Below are positions 1 to 8,439 of a stretch of 24,950 nt of DNA, in pieces (position 1 is the first letter of the stretch; every line of letters starts with the position of its first letter). Made by a program: the position numbers and the translations under genes. The notes under the pieces were generated by a model, which was given only the letters and a program-made list of their open reading frames with translations, ran no database searches and was not told the DNA's origin. The stretch comes from Autumnicola edwardsiae (GTDB lineage Bacteria; Bacteroidota; Bacteroidia; Flavobacteriales; Flavobacteriaceae): positions 1 through 24,950 of the forward strand of contig NZ_JAVRHP010000052.1 in the NCBI RefSeq assembly GCF_031846505.1, written 5' to 3'.

Positions 1-700
1 GAGTATATTTTGAGAATTTGTTTTTAGCTTTTCTTAATGATGAGCCCAATATTGCCTGCCATATACATGGTTATCTCCTTGACCTTTTTTCTTTGTTCTA
101 AAGGGATTTTTTTAATATTCCTATTACGGCCCGGTTTTTGTCCCCTTCACCATCGGTATCAAAGCTCCTTTCTTTCTGCTTTTTTAGTCGTCAGTGGTGT
201 ATAGATCACCATTGGAAAAAGCTGTTTCATACCACTACTTGGCGTGTTCTTTTTGATCCCAGTCTTTAAAATCACTTAAATAGTCCTTGTATTGCCGCTG
301 CAGAGTTCTGGGGTTAACCCCATATAATTTGGCTACAACTGATCTACTTGAAGCCTTGTTACTAATGGACCTTTTTTAAGAAAGCAGCAAACTCCGTGCT
401 CATTCGGGTTCCCTGTGCAACTAAATTCCAATCTCTCTAGACGACTTTACTGGTGTGTTTATCTATCCATCTTCTCCTTATTACGTGCAGGTACACGGTT
501 TTATCTCGAAAAGGAAAATCCTGAATAGTAACTTCCTTGGGAAAGCCTTTGGAGGTGAGTATACCAGAGGAATGTTCCTGTAGGGGGATATTCCATTCTT
601 CAAAATAAAGGTGAAGAACCTCTTCCTTTTCTTTATTGCTTTTTACTAAATCGAAATGCTCCACAAAAAACTGTGCCAATACGAGCTTTATTAATTCCAG
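1..700 (-). pseudogene. ISAon1-type transposase, decayed, runs off the left edge
   Basis: Read on the minus strand, 700 to about 360 encodes the N-terminal region of an ISAon1-type transposase (FFVEHFDLVK, then SKGFPKEVTIQDFP, then LHVIRRRWIDK). A TAG stop at about 434-436 interrupts it, and the same frame continues as RDWNLVAQGTRMSTEFAAFL. The DDE part follows below 360: KLYGVNPRTLQRQYKDYL, FKDWDQKEHAK, then a stop, then ETAFSNGDLYT, another stop, and ALIPMVKGTKT. Beyond that the reading shifts frame with more stops (KKVKEIT, then MAGNIGLIIKK). The expected start codon near 698-700 reads CTG. There are several stops and at least one frameshift, so no active transposase can be made. The remainder lies outside the window. 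Confidence 0.85.
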
Positions 701-735
701 GTAATTCCCCCAGAACCTTGAGATTGTCCAGGAAA

Positions 736-1100
736 CCGCTTCTCATCTTGCTTTATAAAGTTTGCTTATGGTGTTTGCTGTCCAGGGTTTGATTATTCAG
801 TAATTAGATCCGCTGTTTGTTTTAACATAAATAGCCATTCTACCGAGCCTTTTTAAATACTTTTCAGCGGATTTTGTTCCGGTAAGTTCTATAATTTTAT
901 CTTTGGGGGTATGCCCGTGCCTGTGGTCGGGCAGTTCCTCTTCTTTATTAGACCCCAAAAAGCTTACTGTAGTGGAATCCAGCAGGAATATTTCTTGATT
1001 TAATTTTTAATTTCACCAGCCTAAAGAAAGCCTGTGGTCCTAAACTTCTCATCAGCTCATTATAGTACTTCCTGAAAAACGCCCAGTCCAGTCTCTGGAA
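736..1100 (-). pseudogene. IS4-family transposase remnant with internal deletion
   Basis: On the minus strand, 1100 to about 990 reads as an N-terminal stretch (FQRLDWAFFRKYYNELMRSL, then GPQAFFRLVK). After a frameshift comes IFLLDSTTVSFLGS, matching the first catalytic Asp motif of IS4-type DDE transposases (DSTT). The next residues jump to DKIIELTGTKSAEKYLKRLG and then, after a TGA, to IIKPWTANTISKLYKAR, which match the part around the last catalytic region (usually LTNN...A..I..LYK.RW). The roughly 100 or more residues normally between these blocks are missing, so there is an internal deletion as well as stops. It begins about 10 bp beyond the stop of the neighbouring dehydrogenase-like gene. 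Confidence 0.7.
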
Positions 1101-1110
1101 AGATCCGGCT

Positions 1111-2613
1111 TTAAAGAATATTATTAAGGGTATAGTAAATCCTCCGGTTCATTAATTCCAATCCCTTCTCACATTTCATGCTATTGACCTTAAGGTCGTA
1201 AATATAGCCTGGCACCATCTCTTCTAGTTCAAGAAAAACTTCTGTGCGTTCGTCATTAATTTTGACCGATTTAACCTTTACCGGCTGAAGATCCATTTTT
1301 GGAGAACCATAATCTCTGTGGTATTCATAATAATAACGAACAAATTCATAATCTTCCGGTTGGTCTCCCATTTCTGGAGCCAGAGGACGGGTATATGTTA
1401 GTTTAAAGCCATTTTCAGAAAGGTTCATGTTCAGGATATCAAAAGGTGTGCCTCCATTATAGTTGATTTTCTGAATTCCTCTTCCTCCAACCCAGGTGTA
1501 AGCTGTTTTTCCTACGTATAGGCTTTTCTTGTCGGGACCGAATACCATCCGATGATTTCCCTTGGAAAGACCTGTGGAATCCAGAAAGTTAATTGTGGCA
1601 CCCTGGAAAGAACCTTTTACCTCCTCAAGCATGACCCGAAGTAATTTAGGATAATTCATTTCACCTACCAATAACTGTTTTCCATAGGGTCCAAACTTTC
1701 CTTCGGGGATAGGAAGTATTTCCGTGGGTGAGTTAGAAAAAGTATTGTGTGGAAACAAAATAGCCGCTTTGGTTCTCATGGAATCCAAAGCTAGGACCGG
1801 AAGGGTAAGAGGATCAACATTCCAGCCTTCTTTCCAGACCAAACTCGAAACGTGACCATAAAATTTTCCTTCTTCAACGTAGTACATTTTACTGGTCCCT
1901 AGCCAGTCACCCTGGTTATCGGTGACAAATAAATTACCATCATGATCAAATCCTATTCCATTAGGTGAACGGAAGCCCATAGCATAAGGTTCTATTTTGC
2001 CTTCTGGTGTTATTTTCATAACCCATCCTCTGTATGGAACAGCAGAGTACATACGCCCAGGTCTACCTAGTTCGTTAAGCTCTCCCCTTTTTTCACCCCA
2101 GATCCCGGCACCATTAGAGGCAGTGCTCAAAGATATAAAGAGGTTTCCCTCGGCATCTTTTACAGGTCCATATGCAAATTCGTGGTAATTTCCTGATAGG
2201 CCGAAACCATCAGTAACTTTTAAATATTCTTCAGCAGTCCCGTTCCTGTCAAGATCTGATAATTTGGTAAGCTCCGGGCGCTGCATCACCAGGATTTCAT
2301 GGTTGCTTATTGCAGAAATGCCAAGGGGATCATGTAACCCTTCTGCAAATAACTGCCACTTCTTGGATTCTATATCATATACCATAACTTCACCCCTGTG
2401 GAAACACGCTACTAAATTCCCATTCGGCATAAAATCCAGTCCGCCCACCTCCCCAAGATGAACCTCTTCCGGAATCTCAATGTCTTCAATCGTATAGAAA
2501 TTTTCTAATCTTTCTTCCTCATTTTCCTGCTTGTCTCCGCAGCTCCATATGGGAGCAAAAAAGCAGGCAAGGATTAACAAGCTAGCAAATCTGTTTGTTC
2601 TATTATTATCCAT
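1111..2613 (-). CDS. Propeller dehydrogenase-like lipoprotein (PQQ/PVC-type sugar dehydrogenase relative)
   Basis: This 500-residue protein has a lipoprotein signal (hydrophobic stretch 10-24, Cys25 in IWSC), so it should be anchored in the outer or inner membrane facing the periplasm. The body is an NHL/soluble-glucose-dehydrogenase-like beta-propeller: PLGIS near 96-100, YHEFAYGP 143-150, GFRSPNGIGFDHDGNLFVTD 213-232 and MVFGPDKKSLYVG further on. H144 and R215 fall in motifs that resemble the catalytic His and the GxRNPxG loop of PQQ-dependent sugar dehydrogenases. There is no CxxCH haem motif. Its ATG (2611-2613) overlaps the end of the blue-copper gene upstream by 8 bp, so the two are surely cotranscribed and translationally coupled. 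I infer a periplasmic sugar or alcohol dehydrogenase that passes electrons to the copper protein. Cofactor and substrate are not shown by sequence. Confidence 0.75.
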   Translation of the reverse strand: MDNNRTNRFASLLILACFFAPIWSCGDKQENEEERLENFYTIEDIEIPEEVHLGEVGGLDFMPNGNLVACFHRGEVMVYDIESKKWQLFAEGLHDPLGISAISNHEILVMQRPELTKLSDLDRNGTAEEYLKVTDGFGLSGNYHEFAYGPVKDAEGNLFISLSTASNGAGIWGEKRGELNELGRPGRMYSAVPYRGWVMKITPEGKIEPYAMGFRSPNGIGFDHDGNLFVTDNQGDWLGTSKMYYVEEGKFYGHVSSLVWKEGWNVDPLTLPVLALDSMRTKAAILFPHNTFSNSPTEILPIPEGKFGPYGKQLLVGEMNYPKLLRVMLEEVKGSFQGATINFLDSTGLSKGNHRMVFGPDKKSLYVGKTAYTWVGGRGIQKINYNGGTPFDILNMNLSENGFKLTYTRPLAPEMGDQPEDYEFVRYYYEYHRDYGSPKMDLQPVKVKSVKINDERTEVFLELEEMVPGYIYDLKVNSMKCEKGLELMNRRIYYTLNNIL

Positions 2614-3682
2614 TTTTCACTGTTATTATTAATCGAGTTTCTTCACCACCTGGATTCAACTTAAAATATTTCCCTTCCCACTTGCCACGTGAGCTGTTTA
2701 TTTCTACTTGATTATCACCCTTAAAAAACCAAAGAGGTTTATATAGATGCTCGAAAACGAATTCCCTTTTAAAACCTGATGTCTCTGTAAGAGGTGTAAT
2801 CTTCTCTGTAACTTTAATTTCGTCTAAAAGGTATTGAAACGAAGGATATCTATTTTCCATTCTGTATCCTTTATATTCGGGTTTTGGAATATAATTCTTT
2901 GCACCAATTCGGATGGGGAATTCGGTTTCATCACGAAAAAAGACCGTTCCAACTACCTCTGCTTTATCGTTTCCATTACCTGCCCAGTTTTTTTCAAGAT
3001 CTACAAATCCTCCCTGCCACGCATACCTTAACCTGCACTGGCCAGCATCCCAGCAATAGCTAATATCCCCTGGCATTCCCACAGCTATACTGGCAGGACC
3101 AGAATCAGGCATAAACGTACGGTATATAGCCGGAAGTTTTACAGCCATATGCTCATCAGGATTTTGCTTATCCTGTGGAGGAATGTTAGGGTCGTCCTCC
3201 AAATCTGGCATCTCATCATTTTCAGTAACGTAAATGGCACCATACATAATTGAACCATGACCAGGGAATGTACATACGTAGGAATAAACACCTTCTTCTT
3301 CGGGTGCTTGGAACATAATACTCTTTTTTTCTCCAGGTTTCAGGATTGGAATATAATTAAGCACCATTTCGGTTTTGGGAACAAAGTCATTACTGTCTTG
3401 CTGACCAATAAGTTTAGCCGCCAAAGACACTACTTCTTCCCTGGTACCGGGTTCCGTAATCAACAAATTGTGCGACATTTCATCGGTGTTTTCAAGCGTT
3501 ATTTTCACCACCTCTCCAGGCTTTACCTTAAACCTCACCACATCATATAGCAATCCAGGCGATGTTATAAATATTTCTCTTGGAGCTGTCTCAGTAGGAG
3601 GAGAGTTTTGGCTATTTCCCTCCAGAGGAGTAAATGAAAAAGAGAAAACAAGGAATAACAATATAAAAAATGATCTGTACAT
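2606..3682 (-). CDS. Auracyanin/plastocyanin-like blue copper protein with C-terminal domain
   Basis: This is a 358-residue exported protein with a hydrophobic signal peptide at about 4-20. Residues 36-155 form a cupredoxin domain with all four type-1 copper ligands in order: H71 (MSHN), C137 (YVCTFPGH), H142 and M146. This is the auracyanin/azurin spacing, so the protein should carry electrons in the periplasm. Residues about 180-358 form a second, unassigned domain containing DISYCWDAGQCRLRYAWQGG (near 206-225) and FFRDETEFP. I recall similar segments beside PVC-type dehydrogenases, but cannot confirm the family. It is the first gene of a two-gene unit, and its last 8 bp overlap the propeller dehydrogenase gene. 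Upstream lies an IS30 remnant, so any promoter must lie within about 3690-3790. The copper domain is certain. Its role as electron acceptor for the neighbour is inferred. Confidence 0.85.
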   Translation of the reverse strand: MYRSFFILLFLVFSFSFTPLEGNSQNSPPTETAPREIFITSPGLLYDVVRFKVKPGEVVKITLENTDEMSHNLLITEPGTREEVVSLAAKLIGQQDSNDFVPKTEMVLNYIPILKPGEKKSIMFQAPEEEGVYSYVCTFPGHGSIMYGAIYVTENDEMPDLEDDPNIPPQDKQNPDEHMAVKLPAIYRTFMPDSGPASIAVGMPGDISYCWDAGQCRLRYAWQGGFVDLEKNWAGNGNDKAEVVGTVFFRDETEFPIRIGAKNYIPKPEYKGYRMENRYPSFQYLLDEIKVTEKITPLTETSGFKREFVFEHLYKPLWFFKGDNQVEINSSRGKWEGKYFKLNPGGEETRLIITVKNG

Positions 3683-3784
3683 TGGAAGTCTATATAAAAA
3701 TTTGTAAATCCGGTGAGGGTTTCCTTTGAACGGAATAAATTGAAAAAAATTATTCTGATATAAATATTTAGTTAAATGCCATGT

Positions 3785-4200
3785 TCAAGTTATAAGTGCA
3801 ACTGGCCAGGTTGATTTTAATTTTTCTATTGGACTAATGTAGCCAAACTTTCTTACCTTTCTATTATTAAATCAATTGCTCAATTTCTTTTATCCTTTCT
3901 TCAAATTATAGGTTTAGGTCCGTTTTCTTGGGTAAAAACCTTCTAATAAGTCCAATCCTATTCTCTACAGTGAGAAGTGTACGGCCTAGTAAAATAAGTG
4001 TTTACATTATGTTTTTCGGCAATTTCCTGATGTCCTGCAAACTCCTTCCCATTGTCAAAGGTTATTGTTTTTATCCAACTGTAAAAAATACCTTCGATCT
4101 ATTCATGCCAGATACAATCTTCTTGTACTATCCTCCATTAAAGAAATTTTCTTACGAAGCGACCTGCTTAACATAAAGCCATAGTGGAGGTGAACTTTCA
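3785..4200 (-). pseudogene. IS30-family transposase remnant (C-terminal half)
   Basis: Minus-strand reading gives TITFDNGKEFAGHQEIAEKH then NVNTYFTRPYTSH, the DNGKEF catalytic motif of IS30 transposases. A short deletion/frameshift follows, then ENRIGLIRRFLPKKTDLNL, a TAA stop, EERIKEIEQLI, more stops, and the C-terminal VALIT followed by TGA at 3785-3787. The N-terminal half with the DNA-binding domain is not recognisable. The remnant fills most of the gap between the copper protein gene (start 3682) and the TIM-barrel gene (ending 4229), which separates these two parts of the minus-strand arm. Confidence 0.8.
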
Positions 4201-4228
4201 TTATTTCTTATTCCCCAATCAAATCTTC

Positions 4229-5047
4229 TTATTTCCATCTTTCTGTTAATAAATTCATCATAAAGATATTGGTATCCCATTGATCAACAATTGGCTGTTT
4301 AGTGAAAGGCAAAAGGGGAAGGTAAGGGGGGGCACCAAACTCAGGTGTAATAGTCAGAAAATCAGAACCTTTTTGCCTGTGCAAGGCAATTACTCTATCC
4401 CACCAACAGAGATGGGTATCTAGCACCTTTTTCCACTCCGGAGCTTGGGGATCATTTATTTGCGGCCCTTCCTGAAAACCAACTCTTGCATGTATATGGT
4501 CTGTATGATAAATTGCTTTCGCAACTGCCTCTTCTTGATCCTCGAGCAGGCTTTCGGCAACATTACACCAATGGGATATATCAAGAGTAAGTCTGATTTC
4601 AGAAAATTTTATTAAGTATTCTTTTGTAGTGTGGGCTGCGAAACTCCACCTGCCACGATGCGTCTCGTGAATTATCTTTACACCCATTTCCTTACTTATT
4701 TCACGAGCTCGATTAATAAGGGTCATATTTTGGCTTTGTGTATAATAATCCTTTCCTGTGTGTGAATTTATAAACAACGGTTTGCCCTCACATAACTTGA
4801 ATAAATGTTTCTCAAACGAATATAAGTGGGTATTAAAATTACGGTCTGTGGTACGCCACTGCTGACCTATAAGTTCCAAATCATAATGTGTTAATCCATC
4901 CAACATTTCAGATTTTTCAACTTGATCCATCTCAGAAGAAAAACTCATTTCAACACCATCATACCCGGCATCTCGGACCTTCCTTAAAAAGCGATCGAAA
5001 GACAAATGAGTACTGCCCCAGCGTGGACAAAAATATTTTATTTCCAT
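4229..5047 (-). CDS. Sugar phosphate isomerase/epimerase-like TIM barrel
   Basis: This 272-residue protein has the AP-endonuclease-2/xylose-isomerase-like TIM-barrel fold found in sugar isomerases, epimerases and 3-keto-sugar enzymes. The N-terminus has FDRFLRKVRDAGYDGVEMSF (18-37), the typical first barrel helix and strand. Likely metal and acid/base residues lie at strand ends: E128 (IIHETHRGR), D156 and H159 (LTLDISHW), H184/H186 (DHIHARVG) and E236 (TPEFG). There is no signal peptide, so it acts in the cytoplasm. About 300 bp separate it from the PhyH-like gene upstream, including a candidate terminator, so it may have its own promoter. In this setting a sugar or keto-sugar isomerase is the best guess. 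The exact substrate cannot be told, but the set of metal ligands suggests an active enzyme. Confidence 0.85.
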   Translation of the reverse strand: MEIKYFCPRWGSTHLSFDRFLRKVRDAGYDGVEMSFSSEMDQVEKSEMLDGLTHYDLELIGQQWRTTDRNFNTHLYSFEKHLFKLCEGKPLFINSHTGKDYYTQSQNMTLINRAREISKEMGVKIIHETHRGRWSFAAHTTKEYLIKFSEIRLTLDISHWCNVAESLLEDQEEAVAKAIYHTDHIHARVGFQEGPQINDPQAPEWKKVLDTHLCWWDRVIALHRQKGSDFLTITPEFGAPPYLPLLPFTKQPIVDQWDTNIFMMNLLTERWK

Positions 5048-5348
5048 TTTTAAAATTTAGGTTTTTTAATTTTGGTAAATCTTGTGTAATACCTGAAAAA
5101 GATTTCAGCAGGGTATATAAAAAGCTAATTATACAAGTTATCACTGTTTTTCAATTTTTAGGACAAAATTTATCTCGATCACTGGAGAGCACAGGAGTTG
5201 AATTGACCCAATTCATGTAAAGGTTAGGTTTTATTAACTGTTTTTATTTTATGGTTTCCTATGCCAATCTGAACCCTCTTTTTGGTAACAATGAAATTCG
5301 ATTTAAAACGGCATGCCGTTTTGTTTCTAGCCATTATGTTCATTAAGG
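5048..5348. other. Intergenic region between the TIM-barrel and PhyH-like genes
   Basis: Apart from the palindromic terminator candidate at 5305-5322, I see no gene in these roughly 300 bp. No TAnnTTTG -7 box was found on the minus strand, although the length suggests that the TIM-barrel gene could have its own promoter here. Confidence 0.4.
5305..5322 (-). terminator. Candidate terminator after the PhyH-like gene
   Basis: AAAACGGCATGCCGTTTT is a perfect 18-bp palindrome: a 7-bp arm AAAACGG/CCGTTTT around CATG. It begins 26 bp past the stop of the PhyH-like gene, and the T-rich arm ends the transcript in the minus direction. Because it is symmetric it could work on both strands, or be an operator for a dimeric regulator. 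Confidence 0.5.
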
Positions 5349-6146
5349 TTATTTTTGCTTAAAATCTGCCTCTCCAGACATTCCTTTTCCTTTCTTCTTT
5401 AAAATATAATCATTTGGCACTCTTTCAAGAGGCGTATAAGAAGAAGTATTGGTTCCTTTGAATGGTTTATTGGAAATCTTGTTATAGGCAGATATCAAGG
5501 ACCAACGAGAGGATTCACTTCTGTTACTATTTGAACGGTGCAATAAATTACTATGAAAAAAAAGAGTATCCCCAGGATTCATTTCCACATACACAAGTCC
5601 AAGGCGTTCCTTTGCTTCTTCAACTCTTTCCATGTCTGCTCCAACTTGTTCCCCTGAAAATCCATGTTCTACTCTTCCCATCTTGTGAGAACCTTTTATT
5701 ACCTGTAAACACCCGTTTTCTTTTGTAGCTGAAGTAAGGGCTGTTAACACACTGAGCATATCTGGAAACAAAAAGCCATCCCTGTACCAATAACCATAAT
5801 CCTGATGCCACTCCCACGCACCTCCTACTTTTGGTTCTTTCTGCATAAGTTTAGAGTGAAAGTGAGCCGCTTCCCCATTTAAAAGAATCTCCACTCCCGA
5901 CACCATTCGATCACAACGAGCTAGTGTGCTATAAATACTATCGTCTAACGAATACCACAAGGTTAATTTTGTCCTTAATCCTTCTTTGTCTCCCCTGTCA
6001 TAACTCTTTTTATTAATTATTGGATCCTCTTTAGCAATACCATACAGTATATCTACTTCCTCCTTCTCCAAGAACGAAGGGATTAATAAATAACCATCAC
6101 GATCAAAGGTTTCCTTATCCTTCAAAGTTAGTTTCTTGTAACTCAT
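5349..6146 (-). CDS. Phytanoyl-CoA dioxygenase (PhyH)-like Fe(II)/2-oxoglutarate oxygenase
   Basis: This 265-residue protein covers a whole PhyH domain. It opens with the usual FDRDGYLLIPSFL (14-26). The iron-binding facial triad is clear: H114 and D116 in WEWHQDYGYW, and H203 in FFHSNLLHRS. R214, eleven residues on, is placed to hold 2-oxoglutarate, and GDTLFF precedes the distal His. No signal peptide is seen, so it is cytoplasmic. It follows the MFS transporter gene after 38 bp, presumably in the same operon. PhyH-like enzymes are common in flavobacterial sugar and algal-compound loci, where they hydroxylate or demethylate small molecules. The substrate here is unknown. The product may be a modified sugar, an inference from context only. 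Confidence 0.88.
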   Translation of the reverse strand: MSYKKLTLKDKETFDRDGYLLIPSFLEKEEVDILYGIAKEDPIINKKSYDRGDKEGLRTKLTLWYSLDDSIYSTLARCDRMVSGVEILLNGEAAHFHSKLMQKEPKVGGAWEWHQDYGYWYRDGFLFPDMLSVLTALTSATKENGCLQVIKGSHKMGRVEHGFSGEQVGADMERVEEAKERLGLVYVEMNPGDTLFFHSNLLHRSNSNRSESSRWSLISAYNKISNKPFKGTNTSSYTPLERVPNDYILKKKGKGMSGEADFKQK

Positions 6147-6184
6147 AATTCAAGCTAGTTTAATTAAAATAATATTTAATTTAG

Positions 6185-7495
6185 TTATTTAGAAAATTTA
6201 ATCGATTTAATTTCAGGAATTCCTGTTTTTAGAATAATCCAGGCCAAAAAATAGGCAAAACCAGAAATAAGAAATATATAAAAGTAACTACCTGTCTTTT
6301 CCAAAATAAAACCGACGAAAATAGCATAAAGCATCCCTCCCAAAACTGCTGAAAGAGTGGAAAGGCCTGTTACGGAGCCAATCGCATTTCTGGGAAATAC
6401 ATCGGATATAATGGCATATACATTAGCCATCCATCCGGTATGGGCAGCAGCAGCAAGACTTATAAGCCCAACTGATAAATACAAATTGTCCGTCTGGGAG
6501 ACAATAACAATAGGAAGAACACTAACTGCACAAATAAGCATTGTAACTTTTCTGGCAAAATCTAAACTTTTATTCATTTTGATTAGATGAGAGGATAACC
6601 ATCCTCCTAAAACACTTCCTATATCTGCAATAACATAAATAAAAATCATAGGCAAGGCTATATCTGTAAGAGTAATTTCATGTTTCTCTTCCAGAAATTT
6701 GGGTAACCAAAAAAGCAAAAACCACCATGTAGGATCAGATATAAACCGAACCAGACATACAATAATTGTTTCTTTTTTTAATAGCACCTTTCCCCATGGC
6801 ACACTATTGGATTCTTCCTTTTTATTGCCTGCCTGTATATATCGTAACTCTTCTTTAGAAATTTTAGAATGCTGCTCTGGCTTGTTGTAAGTAAGAAGCC
6901 AAAAAACTATCCAAATAAATCCTAGTGCTCCAATTCCTATGAAAGCCCATTCCCATCCAAACTGCAAGGTAATCCAAGGTACTAATAATGCAGCGGCTAT
7001 GATCCCCACATTCGAGCCCGCATTAAAAATTCCGGCTACCAGAGCTCTTTCCTTTCCCGGGAACCATTCAGAAACCGTTTTTAAGGCTGCCGGAAAATTT
7101 GCTGACTCTCCTAATCCTAATGCGAAACGGGATAAGACAAAACCGCTCAAACTTCCTGCAAAAGCATGCCCCATCCCTGCCAAGCTCCAGATAGCAACAG
7201 CCAATGCATAAAGAATTTTAATTCCTTTATGATCCAAAAGTTTGCCTACTAAAACTACACCTATACCATAGGCTGCCTGAAATGCAGCTATTATATATCC
7301 ATAATCGATTTCGCTCCACCCAAATTCTCTTTGTAGATTCGGCGCAAGAATACTAAGTACATGGCGATCTATGTAATTTAAAGTTGTCGCAAAAAATAAT
7401 AGGGCACATATTTTCCACCTATAACCTATTTTTTTTCTTAATTCCTGTGTGATAGGAGGATTTGTTGCCTGCTCTGGGGGTTCATTTTCTGTCAT
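6185..7495 (-). CDS. MFS transporter, ACS family (ExuT-like hexuronate/organic anion)
   Basis: This major facilitator has about 12 membrane segments and 436 residues. After a polar N-terminus comes the segment with TTLNYIDRHVLSILAPNLQ, the signature of the anion:cation symporter branch that includes hexuronate (ExuT) and glucarate/galactonate carriers. The cytoplasmic loop carries a further MFS motif (GKLLDHKG), and SRFALGLGESANFPAA is also typical. I chose ATG 7493-7495 over an in-frame TTG three bases earlier. The upstream reading frame (now a pseudogene) ends in TGA at 7495-7497, giving a TGATG overlap and so likely translational coupling. It should import a uronate, aldonate or similar sugar acid. 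Substrate specificity is inferred from the family only. Confidence 0.88.
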   Translation of the reverse strand: MTENEPPEQATNPPITQELRKKIGYRWKICALLFFATTLNYIDRHVLSILAPNLQREFGWSEIDYGYIIAAFQAAYGIGVVLVGKLLDHKGIKILYALAVAIWSLAGMGHAFAGSLSGFVLSRFALGLGESANFPAALKTVSEWFPGKERALVAGIFNAGSNVGIIAAALLVPWITLQFGWEWAFIGIGALGFIWIVFWLLTYNKPEQHSKISKEELRYIQAGNKKEESNSVPWGKVLLKKETIIVCLVRFISDPTWWFLLFWLPKFLEEKHEITLTDIALPMIFIYVIADIGSVLGGWLSSHLIKMNKSLDFARKVTMLICAVSVLPIVIVSQTDNLYLSVGLISLAAAAHTGWMANVYAIISDVFPRNAIGSVTGLSTLSAVLGGMLYAIFVGFILEKTGSYFYIFLISGFAYFLAWIILKTGIPEIKSIKFSK

Positions 7496-8370
7496 CAATT
7501 GTAGTTTTCAGTATTTTGGGTAATCGCATCAATACGTTTTTTCTTCTTCGGCCATCTTTTGTTGAGTTTTTCCCATGCGTCCATATATTTCTTCAAATGG
7601 GCTAGCTTTTCTTCTTTAAATTATATGTCTGCAATCCTACAGTGCCTTTGAATCCTTGTTCTGTAAAAGCACTGAGGAATCCGCGGGCACTGTAATTTCC
7701 CTCTCCAATGGTTGAAAAAAATATTGCCAGAGATTACCACTTTTATTTTCAACAGGCTCATCTGGCCCATTAAGACTTATGGTAAAGAGGTAAGGAATCA
7801 CACTTTCAACCACCGGTATAAAGGCTTCATAAGCTTCAGTTCCTATATCGGCAAGAAAATGATAAAGATTAAAAGTAACGTCCAGGTTTCGGCGGTTCAA
7901 CTTCTTAGCCAGCCGTGCAGCATCTTCTAAATTGTGCACCCCAAAATTAACGTGTGGATAAATCATAACATTAATCTCATATTAGTTGGCCATATCCGCA
8001 ATTTCCCGAAATATGTAAACAGCAATAGCATTATTTTCCTTGGAAAAGGCTTATATTTGTTGCTGGTAATATAAAACATAGGCATAGTTCTAATTCGTTC
8101 TAGCCTTCTAAGAACCTCCCTTTACTTCTTATCAAAAGGCTGTTCTTCCTCATCATCCAAATTAATGTTGAGGTCATTGTATAAAGTTCCAGCTAGTTTT
8201 CATCCAGGGCTTCAAACATTATGGGAAAATTGTCAATGCCTTTTTTTCCATACCATCATACGCCTAATGATTTAAATAATGTACTTGTTCTTGTGGAGTA
8301 TCATATTTTGATCTTGCACGGCATTGTTGAAAACAAAAAAAGGATAATCTTTTAATTGTTGTCCAGACAT
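7495..8370 (-). pseudogene. Sugar phosphate isomerase/epimerase (TIM barrel), decayed
   Basis: From ATG 8368-8370 the minus strand reads MSGQQLKDYPFFVFNNAVQD, a typical N-terminus of these enzymes. A frameshift near 8305 leads to NYDTPQEQV, a TAG, then YDGMEKKGIDNFPIMFEALD. Another shift leads to LYNDLNINLDDEEEQPFDKK followed by TAA. Further on, NAIAVYIFREIADMAN ends in TAA just before MIYPHVNFGVHNLEDAARLA. A last frameshift near 7615 precedes the C-terminal EEKLAHLKKYMDAWEKLNKR and the TGA at 7495-7497. The longest intact piece is 109 residues (7637-7966). At least three frameshifts and several stops make it a dead gene, yet its stop still overlaps the ATG of the MFS gene. It sits between the Gfo/Idh/MocA and transporter genes, so it once belonged to the same operon. 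Confidence 0.85.
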
Positions 8371-8439
8371 ATTAATCGTGCAGCAAAAAATGCTGAAAAG
8401 ATTTATATATCTCTTCATCGCGCAAGTACTTAAAAAAAA

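Noticed and set aside
437..679. 80-residue minus-strand reading frame as a separate small gene
   Set aside because: It is the N-terminal piece of the broken ISAon1-type transposase. Its frame continues past the TAG with matching residues.
3928..4176. 82-residue plus-strand reading frame
   Set aside because: It is antisense to the IS30 remnant and has no recognisable domain.
7496..7498. TTG as start of the MFS transporter
   Set aside because: ATG immediately follows and makes a TGATG overlap with the upstream frame, a better-supported start.
7637..7966. 109-residue minus-strand frame as an intact small protein
   Set aside because: Coding similarity continues on both sides through stops and frameshifts, so it is one part of the TIM-barrel pseudogene.
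8381..8395. Hairpin CAGCA/TGCTG as a terminator after the Gfo/Idh/MocA gene
   Set aside because: The stem is only 5 bp with an A/T loop and no proper T-run, and it lies inside what was a continuous operon.
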